Positions 46,101 through 56,346 of a DNA stretch of 64,000 nucleotides are shown here, piece after piece. The first letter of the stretch is position 1; the number at the start of each line of letters is the position of its first letter. Source of the stretch: Anopheles merus (lineage: Eukaryota > Arthropoda > Insecta > Diptera > Culicidae); contig NC_054082.1 of the NCBI RefSeq assembly GCF_017562075.2, forward strand, positions 32,333,148 through 32,397,147, read 5' to 3'. Under the pieces are notes generated by a model. That model did not search any database. It had not been told where the DNA came from and saw only the letters and a list, made by a program, of their open reading frames with translations. Position numbers and translations under genes: made by a program.

Positions 46101-48424
46101 TCGGGCTACTGGGCCCAACGATCATCATCGCAAAGATGTTCATGCAGCAACTATGGGCTCTCAAGATTCATGGAAAGGCATATGACTGGGACAGCGAGCT
46201 ACCATCGCACTTACAGCATGAATGGTCGAAATTTCACTCTACATTATCTTCACTACGCAATTTGACAGTCCCACGGTACATATCGCAATGCACGGCAACA
46301 AGTCTGCAAATTCATATCTTTGCTGACGCATCACAACTAGCATATGGTGCTTGTTGCTACATTCGGGCTGAAAGCATGGAAGGAGTCACCGTGCAGCTGC
46401 TAACAGCCAAGTCAAAGGTCGTTGCGTTATCCAATTCACATTCCATAGCTCGATTGGAATTATGTGCAGCACGACTAGCCACACTTCTTTACGAGAAAGT
46501 CCAGCAATCACTGAAAATTTCTGCTACCACCATCTGTTGGACCGATTCCATGACTGTCCTTCACTGGCTGAATTCAGCACCAAATCGATGGAAGCCCTTC
46601 GTTGCAAACAGGGTTGCAAAAATTCAGCACACGGCTGGAATACAATGCTGGAAGCATGTTCCAGGCTCGGACAATCCAGCAGACGACATTTCGCGAGGTT
46701 TAACGCCGGAAAAGTTGCTAGTGTGTGAGCGCTGGTGGCACGGGCCACATTGGTTAGCACGCAACTCGGAAGAATGGCCACAGAACACACCATCACCAAG
46801 CGAAGATGAGAGCGCAGAAGAAGAAAAACTATCGTCACGGGTTGCAAGCACAGCATTAATCTGCGAATTTCGAAACAGTTTGTTCTCACGATTTTCGATC
46901 TACCACAAACTGCAAAGAGTTGTTGCACATTGTTTGCGCTTTATACAAAACGCAAAGCGCCGCGTAGGAAACAAGGTCCATGCTAAGGATATCCCACCGC
47001 TCACTGTAGACGAACTCAAGGCGGCAGAACTCAAGTTGTGTTATCTTTCGCAACAAGACACCTTTTCCGAGGAGATACAACACCTGCAGAAGGGCAAAGA
47101 GATTCCGAAGAACTCCAAACTGAAATGGATTTCCCCTTTCATAGATACGCAAGGTATTCTGCGCATTGGTGGCCGGCTCAGTAACGCACATCTGTCGGAA
47201 TCAGAAAAACACCCGGTAATATTATCATCGAAACATCCACTGTCCGCACTACTAGCTGTTTCGATACACTTGAGTAAGCTGCATGCTGCACCACAACTGC
47301 TTTTAACAACACTACGCCAAAGCTTTTGGATAATTGGCGGTCGCAATTTATGCAAGTCTGTGTACCACAGTTGCCACGCATGTTTTAAGGCCAAACCCAC
47401 ACTTCTTAAGCAAAGTATCGCCGATTTGCCAACATCACGAGTCACACCAACAAGACCATTCTCAGTATGCGGAGTAGACTATTGCGGACCAATCTATATA
47501 AAACAAACCATACGCAACAGAAGTCCGATTAAAGCATACATCGCCATATTTGTATGTTTTTCAACAAGAGCGGTACATATCGAACTGGTTGGCGATTTAA
47601 CATCAACAGCATTTATCAATGCACTTCGTCGTTTGATTGCACGTCGTGGTCAAATCAGTGAACTGCATTCCGACAATGCAACCACCTTTAAGGGAGCGGC
47701 ACATGAGCTGAATCGCGTCTACAAGATGCTAAAGAGCGACGAACACGATCGAGCTGCTATATTTGATTGGTGCGCGATGAATCATATGAAGTGGAAGTTT
47801 ATCCCACCAAGAGCACCACATTTTGGAGGTTTATGGGAGGCGGCGGTGAAGGCAGCTAAAAAGCATATAGTCAGAACAATAGGAACAACAAGCATCACAC
47901 AGGAGAGCATGCTTACCCTACTTGTCCAGGTAGAGCAATGTTTGAATTCGCGACCAATTACACCTCTATCCGATGAGCCGTCGGACTTGGAACCATTGAC
48001 ACCGGGACACTTCCTCGTCGGTGGCAATCTGCAAGCGGTACCAATCATCGATTACACCGAGACACCGAGCAACTATTTGAGGGAATACCAGTTGGTACAA
48101 AAACATCTGCAAACCATTTGGGCTCGATGGTATCCGGAGTACCTGCAGCAGTTACAAGCTCGAGCCAAATATTGCAACGGGAAATCAGCGGTTCTGAAAG
48201 AAAATACACTGGTGATTATTAAGGAAGACAATGTACATCCTACCTCGTGGCCGATGGGGCGCATCGTTGCAGTACACCCTGGAAAGGACGATGTTGTTCG
48301 CGTCGTTACACTGCGCACTGCTTCAGGGAAGCAAATCGTCCGCGCAGCTAATCGTCTGGCAGTTTTGCCTAATCCGGACGTAATTAGCAACTTAGAGCAG
48401 AAGGAAACCACTGGCACTGAGTAA
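43187..48424 (+). CDS. BEL/Pao gag-pol polyprotein
   Basis: 1745 residues from the first ATG (MDKKIKAVQ); the frame is open further upstream but has no earlier ATG. Order: N-terminal charged coiled-coil-like region; gag domain of the DUF1759 type (LPTFDGDHTKW, about 130-330); zinc knuckle CWNCLSSNHQVRAC (about 380) plus a second CRTCRERHHTLLH; aspartic protease LLDSGS (about 458); reverse transcriptase with LTADVEKMYRQI and the YVDD box (about 864); RNase H (FADASQLAYGACC about 1044, LELCAARLA, CWTDSMTVLHWL, NPADDISRG); integrase with a His/Cys zinc site (HLSKLH...CHAC) and catalytic D, D, E in VDYCGP (about 1429), LHSDNAT (about 1493) and GGLWEAAVKAAKKH (about 1550); C-terminal DUF5641-type domain (WPMGRIVAVHPGKDDVVRVV). 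No stop, frameshift or lost catalytic residue is seen. No env-like ORF follows. Confidence 0.96.
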   Translation: MDKKIKAVQLKKRIALENIKSLERFQAKYSSDDAKQIPEVLEDLAKHKEEFFTAVSKLEELEDKDEAVETSIMERIDIEERCRKLKSFLRERQPKEEGSLNDTTGLASSTLAFGRPHAPNLRLPKIELPTFDGDHTKWLSFRDRFIAMIDASAELPSIAKLQYLLSSLKGDAAVPFEHTPLTADNYSVTWAALLKRYDNSRLLIREYYRKLHYLPGVQLVCVDKLTHLVDEFTRFVNGLKKLNEPVDSWDTPLSNMLLMKLDRETLLAWEKHSVHFTTDKYKDVIDFVQDRIQILKSTNNFVKDQAASGIKVAGLIRQPGQRRFIANAATSRSAPAASTAHTQQPKCPLECSEDHTLRNCPVFIAKEVQQRRDVVASKRLCWNCLSSNHQVRACKSDYSCRTCRERHHTLLHHSPPYAPPATVTLSAQSNEDNVFLATANIQIKDDYGNTHEARALLDSGSMSNFIAEEFARKLLTSRKRVNVAVSGIGNAVQQIKGSIVATVQSKTQPFATEMTFLVLDTPSANIPTSPTDVSSWKMPDVALADSTFNSPGQIDIVIGGDTFWELHTGRKCSIGRGKPWLVETHFGWVVTGNTHHSSVGSRLCHLSAYDTPLEETMQRFWESETIAEDPVLSVEENACEKHFAATTVRNSSGRYVVSLPFNSNPNIVLGESKEIADRRLRSIERRLNTNAKMKEEYVKFMKEYEHLGHMKRLTSPANDSVEHYYLPHHAVVKESSTTTKVRVVFDASCKTSSGYSLNDKLLVGPVVQEDLLSIILRFRSRAIALTADVEKMYRQILHSPHDRNYLRIRYREHPADPISTFELQTVTYGTASAPFLATRTLKQIALDHKEEYPLAMNAVMNDFYVDDLLTGTDDLSEAIVIQRQISDMLNSAGFTLKKWASNRSEALKNVPSEDVAVQLSHEWKSSKQVSTLGIVWEPATDTLRFRIEIPPTTPSMTKRLILSYIAKIFDPLGLLGPTIIIAKMFMQQLWALKIHGKAYDWDSELPSHLQHEWSKFHSTLSSLRNLTVPRYISQCTATSLQIHIFADASQLAYGACCYIRAESMEGVTVQLLTAKSKVVALSNSHSIARLELCAARLATLLYEKVQQSLKISATTICWTDSMTVLHWLNSAPNRWKPFVANRVAKIQHTAGIQCWKHVPGSDNPADDISRGLTPEKLLVCERWWHGPHWLARNSEEWPQNTPSPSEDESAEEEKLSSRVASTALICEFRNSLFSRFSIYHKLQRVVAHCLRFIQNAKRRVGNKVHAKDIPPLTVDELKAAELKLCYLSQQDTFSEEIQHLQKGKEIPKNSKLKWISPFIDTQGILRIGGRLSNAHLSESEKHPVILSSKHPLSALLAVSIHLSKLHAAPQLLLTTLRQSFWIIGGRNLCKSVYHSCHACFKAKPTLLKQSIADLPTSRVTPTRPFSVCGVDYCGPIYIKQTIRNRSPIKAYIAIFVCFSTRAVHIELVGDLTSTAFINALRRLIARRGQISELHSDNATTFKGAAHELNRVYKMLKSDEHDRAAIFDWCAMNHMKWKFIPPRAPHFGGLWEAAVKAAKKHIVRTIGTTSITQESMLTLLVQVEQCLNSRPITPLSDEPSDLEPLTPGHFLVGGNLQAVPIIDYTETPSNYLREYQLVQKHLQTIWARWYPEYLQQLQARAKYCNGKSAVLKENTLVIIKEDNVHPTSWPMGRIVAVHPGKDDVVRVVTLRTASGKQIVRAANRLAVLPNPDVISNLEQKETTGTE

Positions 48425-49346
48425 CGCGCAGCTGCAAGCCACGCGACATTGTTTACATTTCGCACTCATGGCAGAACAAGATACACGCAACACACATTCA
48501 CACATCTACACACACGAGCAGTATGATAGGACCCGCTGCGCAAAGCGACGGAAGGCGTTATGGCGTTCTGAGAATTTTATCATGCCTTCCTTTTCTCTCC
48601 AACGGCAAATTTGTCGAGCAGCTCGTCGAGCTACCCGTCCCTGGCTCCGCCTCATACCCCTCGCCTGAGAGCGCTCTTACAGGTATCGATGTGTTGGTGC
48701 GTCAGACGGCCAATCGCTATCAGCCGTCGTCCGTGCCTTTTCTCTCCATAGCGCTATCTCTTTCTCGCGTGTGGACAATGCTCATGAGTTGCTGTGGCGC
48801 TTAAAAAGCCGTTAATAAACATTGCGCCGGTAAAGTTGCATTTTTACAAATCAAACCGAAAAAGCGCAATGAGTTCAATCGCTGCCACGTAAAAATGACC
48901 AAGGAATCGCTAGCTCACGTTGGAGGGTTTGCTGTGCAACGTGCAGAATCCTAATTCGCATTAACACGTTCATCCCGGCGCTGATTTTCATGAGCTTACC
49001 GTTCCGCCGGCATCTAGAACGCAAGCTGATTGTGAAACCGGTATACTGGAAAGTTCACTGGCAGTTCCTGGGGCCTGCCATCGAACTGAATGTGCTAAGC
49101 ATTAAGCATAACTTTCTTACACTAAGCTTTTGCTTTCGTATGGTTTAGATTACACAGATATGCTGAGCCGTCAGCGCATGGGTGTGTACGTGCGTGTGTA
49201 TGCACTTTAGCCAAATGTGCTTTCTTCCGGAATGTTATGATCCATCGGTCAAAGAAAGGAAGGTGTTTATGACTGTGGCGGAAGGACGAGTTGAGGTCCA
49301 TGTAAATGGTAACTGATGACCGGGAGGAGGGGGTACTGGCACACAC

Positions 49347-49658
49347 CTGTTGGGAGATTGAACATTATACTTAAATCGACGGCGCGGAGGGGGGGGTCGC
49401 CAAGGGACCCCTACGATCATCGGTCACAAGCCCTAAAATTGTTGCCGGCATGGGGAGGGGGAGAGCGGTGCAAATGGTTTTCCAGCCACGGGGCCCCAAC
49501 GACCATCTTTCCAGGGGCCCTTGTCGCTAATACTCTGTCCACTTGTTGTTGTTGTTGTTTTATTTACGAGGCCTCTGTCCACTTGTAGACATACGGCATA
49601 CTATAGACTAGAGATCTTCAGCGACCGCCTAGTCCGCCTACCGTTAGATCCGCCGCTG
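49347..49658 (-). mobile_element. CAGTGGCGGATC-type interspersed repeat, copy 2 (inside BEL)
   Basis: Minus-strand homologue of 16241-16514. It starts CAGCGGCGGATCTAACGGTA at 49658 and ends ATCTCCCAACAG at 49347. Relative to copy 1 it has an internal insertion (about 49537-49588) with a GTT tract and a duplicated CTGTCCACTTGT segment. The sequence flanking its ends is unrelated to that around copy 1. Confidence 0.7.
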
Positions 49659-49811
49659 GTTCATGGCGGTGTTTTTTTTGTGGAGGAGCATCCTTCCCCC
49701 TGCCTGCAGCGTATGCATCGGGCAGAAGACAGTGTGGCAGTATGCAAGTTGCCCGCTGGATAGGAGCCGTCCCGCGGCACCACCATCATTCCGCACATCT
49801 TAACAGCATGC

Positions 49812-49950
49812 CCGTCATGGGTTCTAACCGCGTATGAACCGTCCGCCGTAGCAAGCGCTGACTATCCGGCTACGTGGTACTCAAGTCCTGAAATGGCCGG
49901 CATGATCGCGTAGGCTATTACGCCAACAATAACAATAATAAGAAGAAGAA
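49812..49950 (+). mobile_element. tRNA-derived mosquito SINE, 3' part
   Basis: CATGGGTTCTAACC resembles a pol III B box with one base lost. It is followed by CCGTAGCAAGCGCTGACTAT, CCGGCTACGTGGTA, ATGGCCGGCATGA and TTACGCCAA, then an AACAATAATAAGAAG tail. This order matches the abundant anopheline SINE as I remember it. The A-box end is missing or diverged. It lies in the sense orientation within the BEL 3' region. Confidence 0.6.
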
Positions 49951-50467
49951 CTTAGCATAACAGTCCACACCCGGAGAAGAGATTAGCTTGTCTTTGTTGC
50001 TGCCGCGCTACCACTCTGACGCGACAAATGCACGGAATGCCCTCGACCAAAGGACATGAGCCTACCGAGCCGAACTCATTCCAAGGCAGTGCCGGTCGCT
50101 CGGCGTCATGATACCGGCTTGCCCAGCCAACAAGCCACCAGATTCTGGACGGACAGGTGCAGCACCATACGCGCACCGTAATAAACAAATCCAGGATCCT
50201 TTTTTGTATGGATTCAATTCAAAAAGTTGCTTCAACTTGCATCCGATAGCAGAATTGGAAAGAAATGTGCTACATATCACATGCACGTTTGCTTCGATCG
50301 TGTGTCTTTTTAATACCCCCAACAGCAGAGCCGATCGCAAAGATGGTGGTGCCAATCCAATGGTTGTGTTGTCTCTCAGGTAGCGAGATCGAAAATGCAC
50401 GGACTTTGTTGCCGCAGTGGATGAAAATTTACGCATCAGAATCAAATATTTTTGGGGTTTCCACACG

Positions 50468-50471
<4 letters not shown>

Positions 50472-50502
<31 letters not shown>

Positions 50503-50663
50503 GCGCGCAAACACACACACGCATGCACGCACACATGCACGTACGCGTGTACGCGGGCAGGCACCCGCGAAAGCGCAAACGCAAGCACGCACCCACGAAA
50601 GCGCGAACGCAAGCACGCACTCCCCCCCTTCCCCCCACCAGACCACCCCCCCCCCCTCCCCGC
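50472..50663. repeat. CA/CACG and poly-C simple-sequence tract
   Basis: Perfect CA dinucleotides to about 50500, then CG/CA-mixed CACG and GAAAGCGCAAACGCAAGCACGCAC-like degenerate repeats, ending in a C-rich run at 50622-50662. It keeps long but meaningless frames open on both strands. Confidence 0.9.
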
Positions 50664-51406
50664 ATGATCGATTACGGCTACCCTATCGGTAGAACGGCTG
50701 GTTCAGCTTTCTTGTATCGCATCCTCATCCAAAGCGCCGGGCGGGGTGGGGGATCGCGGCATGATAGAGTGAACGGTCACTTTCCCCGCGCTGTGTGCGT
50801 GTGTGTGTGTGTCGAGACCCAAAAACTGGAGACAGATTTCGGCAAATAAAAAAAAATTATTACCACTATACACTGTGCTACATGATGCATAGAAGGTCGT
50901 TGAAGCATCAAACATGCTCAAATAAAAAAATATTAGATTAGTGTTAGACGTTCTCCTACGCTTGTTTTAAATAGGCTTCTTCACCCTCAATTGGCAGGGG
51001 CATCGAATGGTCTCATCAGCAGCGGCACGAAATAAAATAATCCATCAATACACCGATAACACTTTAAATCCCAATCCAGCTTCTCCCACAGCGTCTCAAG
51101 GTCACACACAAATTAATAAATGCTAACACCCACCAATAACAATACATAACCGCAATGCACATATAAGTATCAACGCATACACCACAACACCCAATCAGCT
51201 GGCGGCGGAAGGCACGGGCTGAAGCGCAAGTAAGGCAAGGCAGGGTGAGGGAGGGAGAGGAAGCGGACGAAAAAATGGGCGCCATTTTTTTTTTAAATTT
51301 TTGACCGTTTTTTTTTTTGCTCCGCCGCCGCCCGAACTTGCCGCCCGAACTGCCCGAACTGCGCGACCCAGCGCTGGAATCGCTGAAGAACAGCGCGTCA
51401 GACGAG

Positions 51407-51438
51407 CCAAAATCTGCGCTGGCCAGCGCAGATTTTGG
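51407..51438. repeat. 32-bp perfect palindrome
   Basis: CCAAAATCTGCGCTGG is immediately followed by its reverse complement CCAGCGCAGATTTTGG, with no loop. It lies about 155 bp before the 3' LTR, among other CTGCGCTGG and GCCCGAACT repeats. Confidence 0.95.
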
Positions 51439-51593
51439 TGCATTTTCTGCGCTGGAAACTGCTCGAATTTGCGCAGCGGGGAGATAAGCGTCAGGTTCAA
51501 GAGTCGAACTTTTTTTGAATTCTTTTTTTGAACTCAGTTTTGAATTTATATATTGCATGAAATTTAAAGAAGTTCTTCTTTGGTGGCCGGGAA

Positions 51594-51854
51594 TGTTGGA
51601 ATTAGAATAATTATTTTCGAACATAAATTTGAATTGCATAAAACAAAGCGTTAGGAAACTAAGATTAGGTTATAAACTACTCGACGTTAGAAACTGCTCG
51701 ATCTGCTTGAACTATGAACTGCATGAATTATTATATACAAAAAAGGACAAACGAATATACAGTTGCAAACCGACCAGCGATAAAGGTGTACACTTTCCTA
51801 TTCAAATTTCCTCCAAATATCACAGCCAGCCCCTTTTCGTGAATATATTTCACA
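51594..51854 (+). repeat. 3' LTR
   Basis: 261 bp, identical by eye to the 5' LTR at 42693-42953, with the same TGTTGG start and TTCACA end. Confidence 0.95.
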
Positions 51855-51859
51855 ATATT
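51855..51859 (+). repeat. 3' target-site duplication of the BEL element (ATATT)
   Basis: Same five bases as 42688-42692. Confidence 0.85.
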
Positions 51860-54800
51860 TGTTTTTATTCAATAAAAGTTATATCTTTCCTAAGCTGGTC
51901 ACACGCGTTATCCGTACAAATTCTTCCCAAACTATTGAAAGCTCTCTTTGCGATGGCTTCATTGATATCCTACACTTTTTCTGCAAGGTTCATAATGTAT
52001 GCGAACAGCAAACAAGCTTACCACTAAACTTATGCTCTCAAACCATTGGTCGCAATGGCTTCCTCTCCAGCAGGCGCTAACTAAGGTTGCACCGAACGTC
52101 TTCGCAAGACTAAAGAGCCATTTTAGAAAACCGATGCCAAAAGTAGCGGGGTAACCAGCTTCAGCTAATGTGCCAGAATTTAAACCCTCCTAAAGTGTGG
52201 GTAACTCATTCATTATCGCTTGGCACTCGCCTGGCTTTGTTTTTGGAAAGACACCAACTGGCCGGTATAGGGCACACTAAGAGCATGTGCCGGCTACTGC
52301 TGTTCGTTCGGCTCATTCAACACGACACAACTATGAAAGTGAGCACCATAGGAAGGTGAACAGGGACGGATATTTGCAATGCAAATTAGCTTCACTCCAT
52401 TTGTGCTCGAAGTATAAACGCAGCGATAAGTGAAATTTCCAGCCCAACTTGCCCTTTAGCTAGTGTACTTAGGAGACCGCATGGCTGAACGACAGAAGGA
52501 GTGACATACGACAGCTCGGTAGCTTGGAAGCTTTAATAGAATTCAGCACAATTTACTTGTCAAGAGCTTTCTCATGAATAATATTCACCTGCACCATCAC
52601 GACGACAGGCAGCAGACGTGCTTGAGGCGTACGGGAGAAAACGCATCCTTTAGTAGATTCGATGACATCAAAATGGGCGTTCGAATGGGGAAGCAATGAA
52701 AGCAGGAAGAGCATTAAGGCAATCTCACGAAAAAGAGCCTTCGTAGGGATCAGATCATCACACCCAACGACATAATGTCATTGATAACCCGTGTCAGTGG
52801 TAACCCAGCAGCACGATGAGGCAGTCAGCGCGGTTCGAGCAGCTAATCGATTTAAACCGGTCAAAAAAAAAACAAAATGGGTGAAATCGAGAAGGCAAAA
52901 CTTAATTTGCCTTTTTTAGAAAGCAGCAAATTCTCCTACATGTTTAACTAGCCCTGTGGGGAGTTAGCAAGTCGATTGAAATTAAATCTAGCTGCCCCCA
53001 AACTAAAATCCCTTTCTACGTCACCATTTGTATCGATTAAATGAATATCACATTAGTGTGCACATTTTCGCTCGAAAGCGTATTGTTGTTACGGTTGTAA
53101 CAATAAATGATTGAGTAGCTTTGATAGGCTTTTTTAAGAACTGGCTTTTGCAGGATTTATGGCACAGCTTAAAAATTAGTCTGTCCTTTCTGCTTTCGAT
53201 AGCGCCCCGGTCCTCGATCAGCTGATATGCTTGACCCTATTTGACCCTACTTATCGGCTTGAGCTGAACGTAGCTAGTTTGCCCTAAACTCGGCCAGCTA
53301 AATCGTGTGATCGTGCCAACACATATAATTAATAATGGATTAGGCGCAACACATTGGTGCTTGTGTGTCGCTCGTTCTTGTCGAGCACTGGTGAGGTGGT
53401 GGTTTAGATTACATACCTCAAGCTGGCACTAATCACAAACTGTTGAGGTTCGCCATCAGACGCGTTTCGACTTATCGCATACGCCAACAGGACGCACGAA
53501 GCGAACGGCAATCGATGCTAATTAACACAAGGGCTGAATGAATGGAATAGAATGGAATAGATGCTCTATGGAAAATCAATTACCTTTTCTGTCGCCCACC
53601 TTCCCAGGATGACATTAATCGTTTCGTGTGAAGTCCCTAATTTAATTACCAGTGCAATAACAGTGCTGTCTTGCCACGGCTTAAGCAACCACTCGGCAAC
53701 AACGCACAATGTGATCGTGGGAAATACTCGTCCATCCTCTCACCCACCTCGGGAGACAAAAGATTGTTCCATTTCCCTCTTGACATTTTACTTGCTACGA
53801 CCTTTTACTTAGTTGCAAATCTGTGGTTTTTGCAGCCGGTCTTGACATTTCCCAGTCGGTTTGACATCCCAAACTGCTTGAGGCATTGTGTAGGCCAGTA
53901 AATCACGAGAACTGAGAAAACAACCACTGCCTAATTTCCGGCTGGGAAGCTTCTACGCAGATTTTCCCCAGTGGCCATTAAATCTGTGCCTTTCCGTCGT
54001 TGCGTTCGTTGTGTTCGTTAGTCCGTGTTAGCGTCGAGTTAAAAGTGAAAATCAGTCCCGAGAACATCAAGTTCGTCTCAGCCCTAGAGGGCCTCTCCCT
54101 TCCAATTTACGGCGTAATGATGCAGAAATTCTACATCTCAGAGACTGGTGAAAACAAACGCTGTATTAGCCGGTGCGCTATGAAGCAAGAGAATCTCTAA
54201 TGCATCCTCGCTTAGACTGTTGGCAGATAAACAATAGTGAGCTAATCATCCTACTCCCCATAGCTAGCCGTTGTCGGCCCTCAGTAACAGCTTAGCGTCT
54301 TATCAACCCTACCAGGGCTGAGAGCCATCCATTACGGTAAGTTTTGCCACCGCCATTGACAGTAGCCGGCCACACTGTCGAAAGCTTTTTCCAATCAGCA
54401 AACACCTATTGTAAGCACTATACGCTTAGCTCCGTCTCACCAGCAAGCTTAAATGAACCCTCCGCAGCTGATGCCTCGCAGTAGTCATACTTCACGCTTT
54501 ACTTGCTTACGATATTGCTCGTCATCTTTGTGTTTTTCACTAATCTGTTTTCCCGAACCGCATCCGGCTCCTCCCAAAATGGATGTGTAATGCATCCATT
54601 TCTCAACCCGAAGGCCTTTTAACTAATAACCTGCTCGACCAATTTTCTGTAGTCTCTTTCGAACGCACCTTCGCAGCCTGCTGGCCTCCCTTCCGATTCG
54701 ACCCGTTCCACAAAAACATAAGAAAAAAAACAACCTTCCGACCCTTCCTTTTGCCACCGTTTGCCACTACGTCCATGGGATCTAGTTCGCTTTTTGTCGT

Positions 54801-56064
54801 CCCGTAACGCAGCCCCACCTCTGTTTACTTTCACGAGTTTGAATGCCACCTTTATCATTTTGTTTCTCTCTTTTTGTTTGCTCGTGTGTTGCCGTTACCT
54901 AGGGGATCCGTGCAGCGTCTACTACTTAACCTTCTTTACACTATGCCACTCCTTTTGGACCCATTGTAGCCTGGCAGTGATGTGTCTGTAACGGGCACAA
55001 AAAAGAAGCATCGAAAGGAGCGAAACCTTCGAATTTGATTACATTGTGCCTAATTTATCTTGTCCCTGTTTTATTCGGCGAACCCCTCGTTAGAAGAAGT
55101 TTCCACGGGACGAGCTGTTTTTGGGTGTGAATGCACCCAACCAGAACAATATGTTGAAAGAAAGAAACGGTGCTGCACGTCGTTTTTTACTCGCAAATGG
55201 ATAGTAGATGAAAATAAATGCGCTTCATTTAGCAAACAAAAAAAAAACATTTTCTTTACAAGCACAATTGATCCTAGAGCTGCTGCACGTGGCCCTCCAG
55301 AGCCATATCTGTGTGCTGAATTTTTTCGGGTCCATTTCGAATGAAAATACTTACAGTAATCATTGAACCATCCCAGACCGATTTCCATTGAAGCGTAAAT
55401 CATCAATTGGGAGGCAGCTCGAATCGAGTTAAATTGCGTTTCATGTTGTAAATTATGCATCATTTTCGTTCCAGAGCTTTCACCAAATCGAAGCATTGGA
55501 ATTAATGGTAAAGTCTTCCTGGAGTTTTCCTTGAAAATGAATTAAAAAATATAACTTTCAATCTCAATGATTCATTTATTTTGAGCTGTCATTCCTAATC
55601 CCGGGCAAGTTGAGCACAAATTACTCGTTGTCGCAAGCATTTCTGGATTAACTTGCGGTCGCTACAACTTTGATCATTTAAAATAGTCAGATGCTTTACT
55701 CCCGCGATTGCTAGCAGCTCAAACGCATCCTTGGTGTGCAGATTCACGGTGCAAACCAATGATCATGAACCGTCAGTACGCGTCGGCAGCGCATGCCTCG
55801 TTCAATCTCCTTCCTTTTCCGGAACGGGGTTTAATTTAATCAGCATCAGATTCATCTACGGCACTGATAATACAAAGGCCGGTAGGTTCAACGTGAGGCA
55901 GGTACAGGAGAACATTTTCAATTAAGATTCGCATCCCTTCAAATTGAGCAGCAAACAAAACGCCAGTAACACTAACGTTTCAATCGACAACGGGCATGAA
56001 TGGTTGCACGGTGGTGCACTTGCCTTGGTAGAAATCCGTACACAGCTTTTGATAAACTAATTAA
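51860..56064. other. Presumed intron or intergenic, no gene recognised
   Basis: No receptor exon or other domain was found on either strand. A donor-like ACG|GTAAGT at about 54337 follows 5'-UTR-like sequence from about 53995, but no coding frame or acceptor supports an exon. Confidence 0.35.
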
Positions 56065-56346
56065 ATGCGTCTCGGTTCGCTGTCGCTGGCAGCCACACTT
56101 GATGAGAGGAAAGTCGTCAACGTAGCACTCGGTCACGCCAGCGAGCACCACTTCATCTTGGATCGCTTGCGTGGTATGTGTCAAGCGGGATGCCACTACT
56201 ACTTCATCAGCACAATAGACGCGAAGTGGAAGCCAATTTCGAAGCAGAAGTACAGCCACGAGGTCAGATCATTTTTTTAATCTGCTGTTTGATGTATTTA
56301 CTGTTTATTCTTCCAGTTTCCGAGGGCACAGATCATTGAAAATTAA
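56065..56346 (+). CDS. Possible small two-exon gene, unknown function
   Basis: An ATG frame of 66 codons (56065-56262) has strong third-position GC bias, unlike the AT-rich surroundings, and is preceded by an in-frame stop. It can be joined over a 54-bp candidate intron (GTCAGA donor at 56263, TTTATTCTTCCAG acceptor ending at 56316) to nine more codons and TAA at 56346. The result is a 75-residue protein (MRLGSLSLAATLDE...FPRAQIIEN) with no domain I recognise. The donor is weak and the intron very short. The opposite strand is also open for 95 codons here. It could be a real small gene, a diverged pseudo-exon or chance. Confidence 0.22.

Larger units (their letters stand above)
48425..51593 (+). 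other. Long non-coding 3' internal region of the BEL element
   Basis: About 3.2 kb with no convincing ORF. The part just after pol (48430-48850) is pyrimidine-rich with TTAAAAAG and AATAAACATTG motifs, resembling promoter or poly(A) sequence. Then come an inverted copy of the 16.2-kb repeat, SINE-like sequence, a CA/CG and C-rich tract, and a GC-rich block with a perfect palindrome. The polypurine tract before the 3' LTR is poorly developed (GGTGGCCGGGAA). Confidence 0.7.
42693..51854 (+). mobile_element. Full-length BEL/Pao LTR retrotransposon
   Basis: 9162 bp with two 261-bp LTRs (TGTTGG...TTCACA) that appear identical base for base, and a perfect 5-bp flanking duplication ATATT. It has a primer-binding site four bases after the 5' LTR, a 229-nt leader, an uninterrupted gag-pol ORF (43187-48424) and a long non-coding 3' internal region. 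LTR identity and the intact ORF indicate a very recent insertion that may still be capable of movement. It lies antisense to the receptor gene, presumably in an intron. The 3.2-kb segment between pol and the 3' LTR is much longer than usual for the superfamily and contains other repeats. Confidence 0.95.

Noticed and set aside
43150..48465. Numerous minus-strand ORFs within the BEL element
   Set aside because: They are antisense shadows of the gag-pol frame.
50062..50849. 194-codon ORFs on both strands
   Set aside because: Kept open by the CA/CG and poly-C simple repeats; they are not env-like.
55972..56259. 95-codon minus ORF
   Set aside because: Its codon bias is weaker than the plus-strand frame over the same bases and it has no motif.
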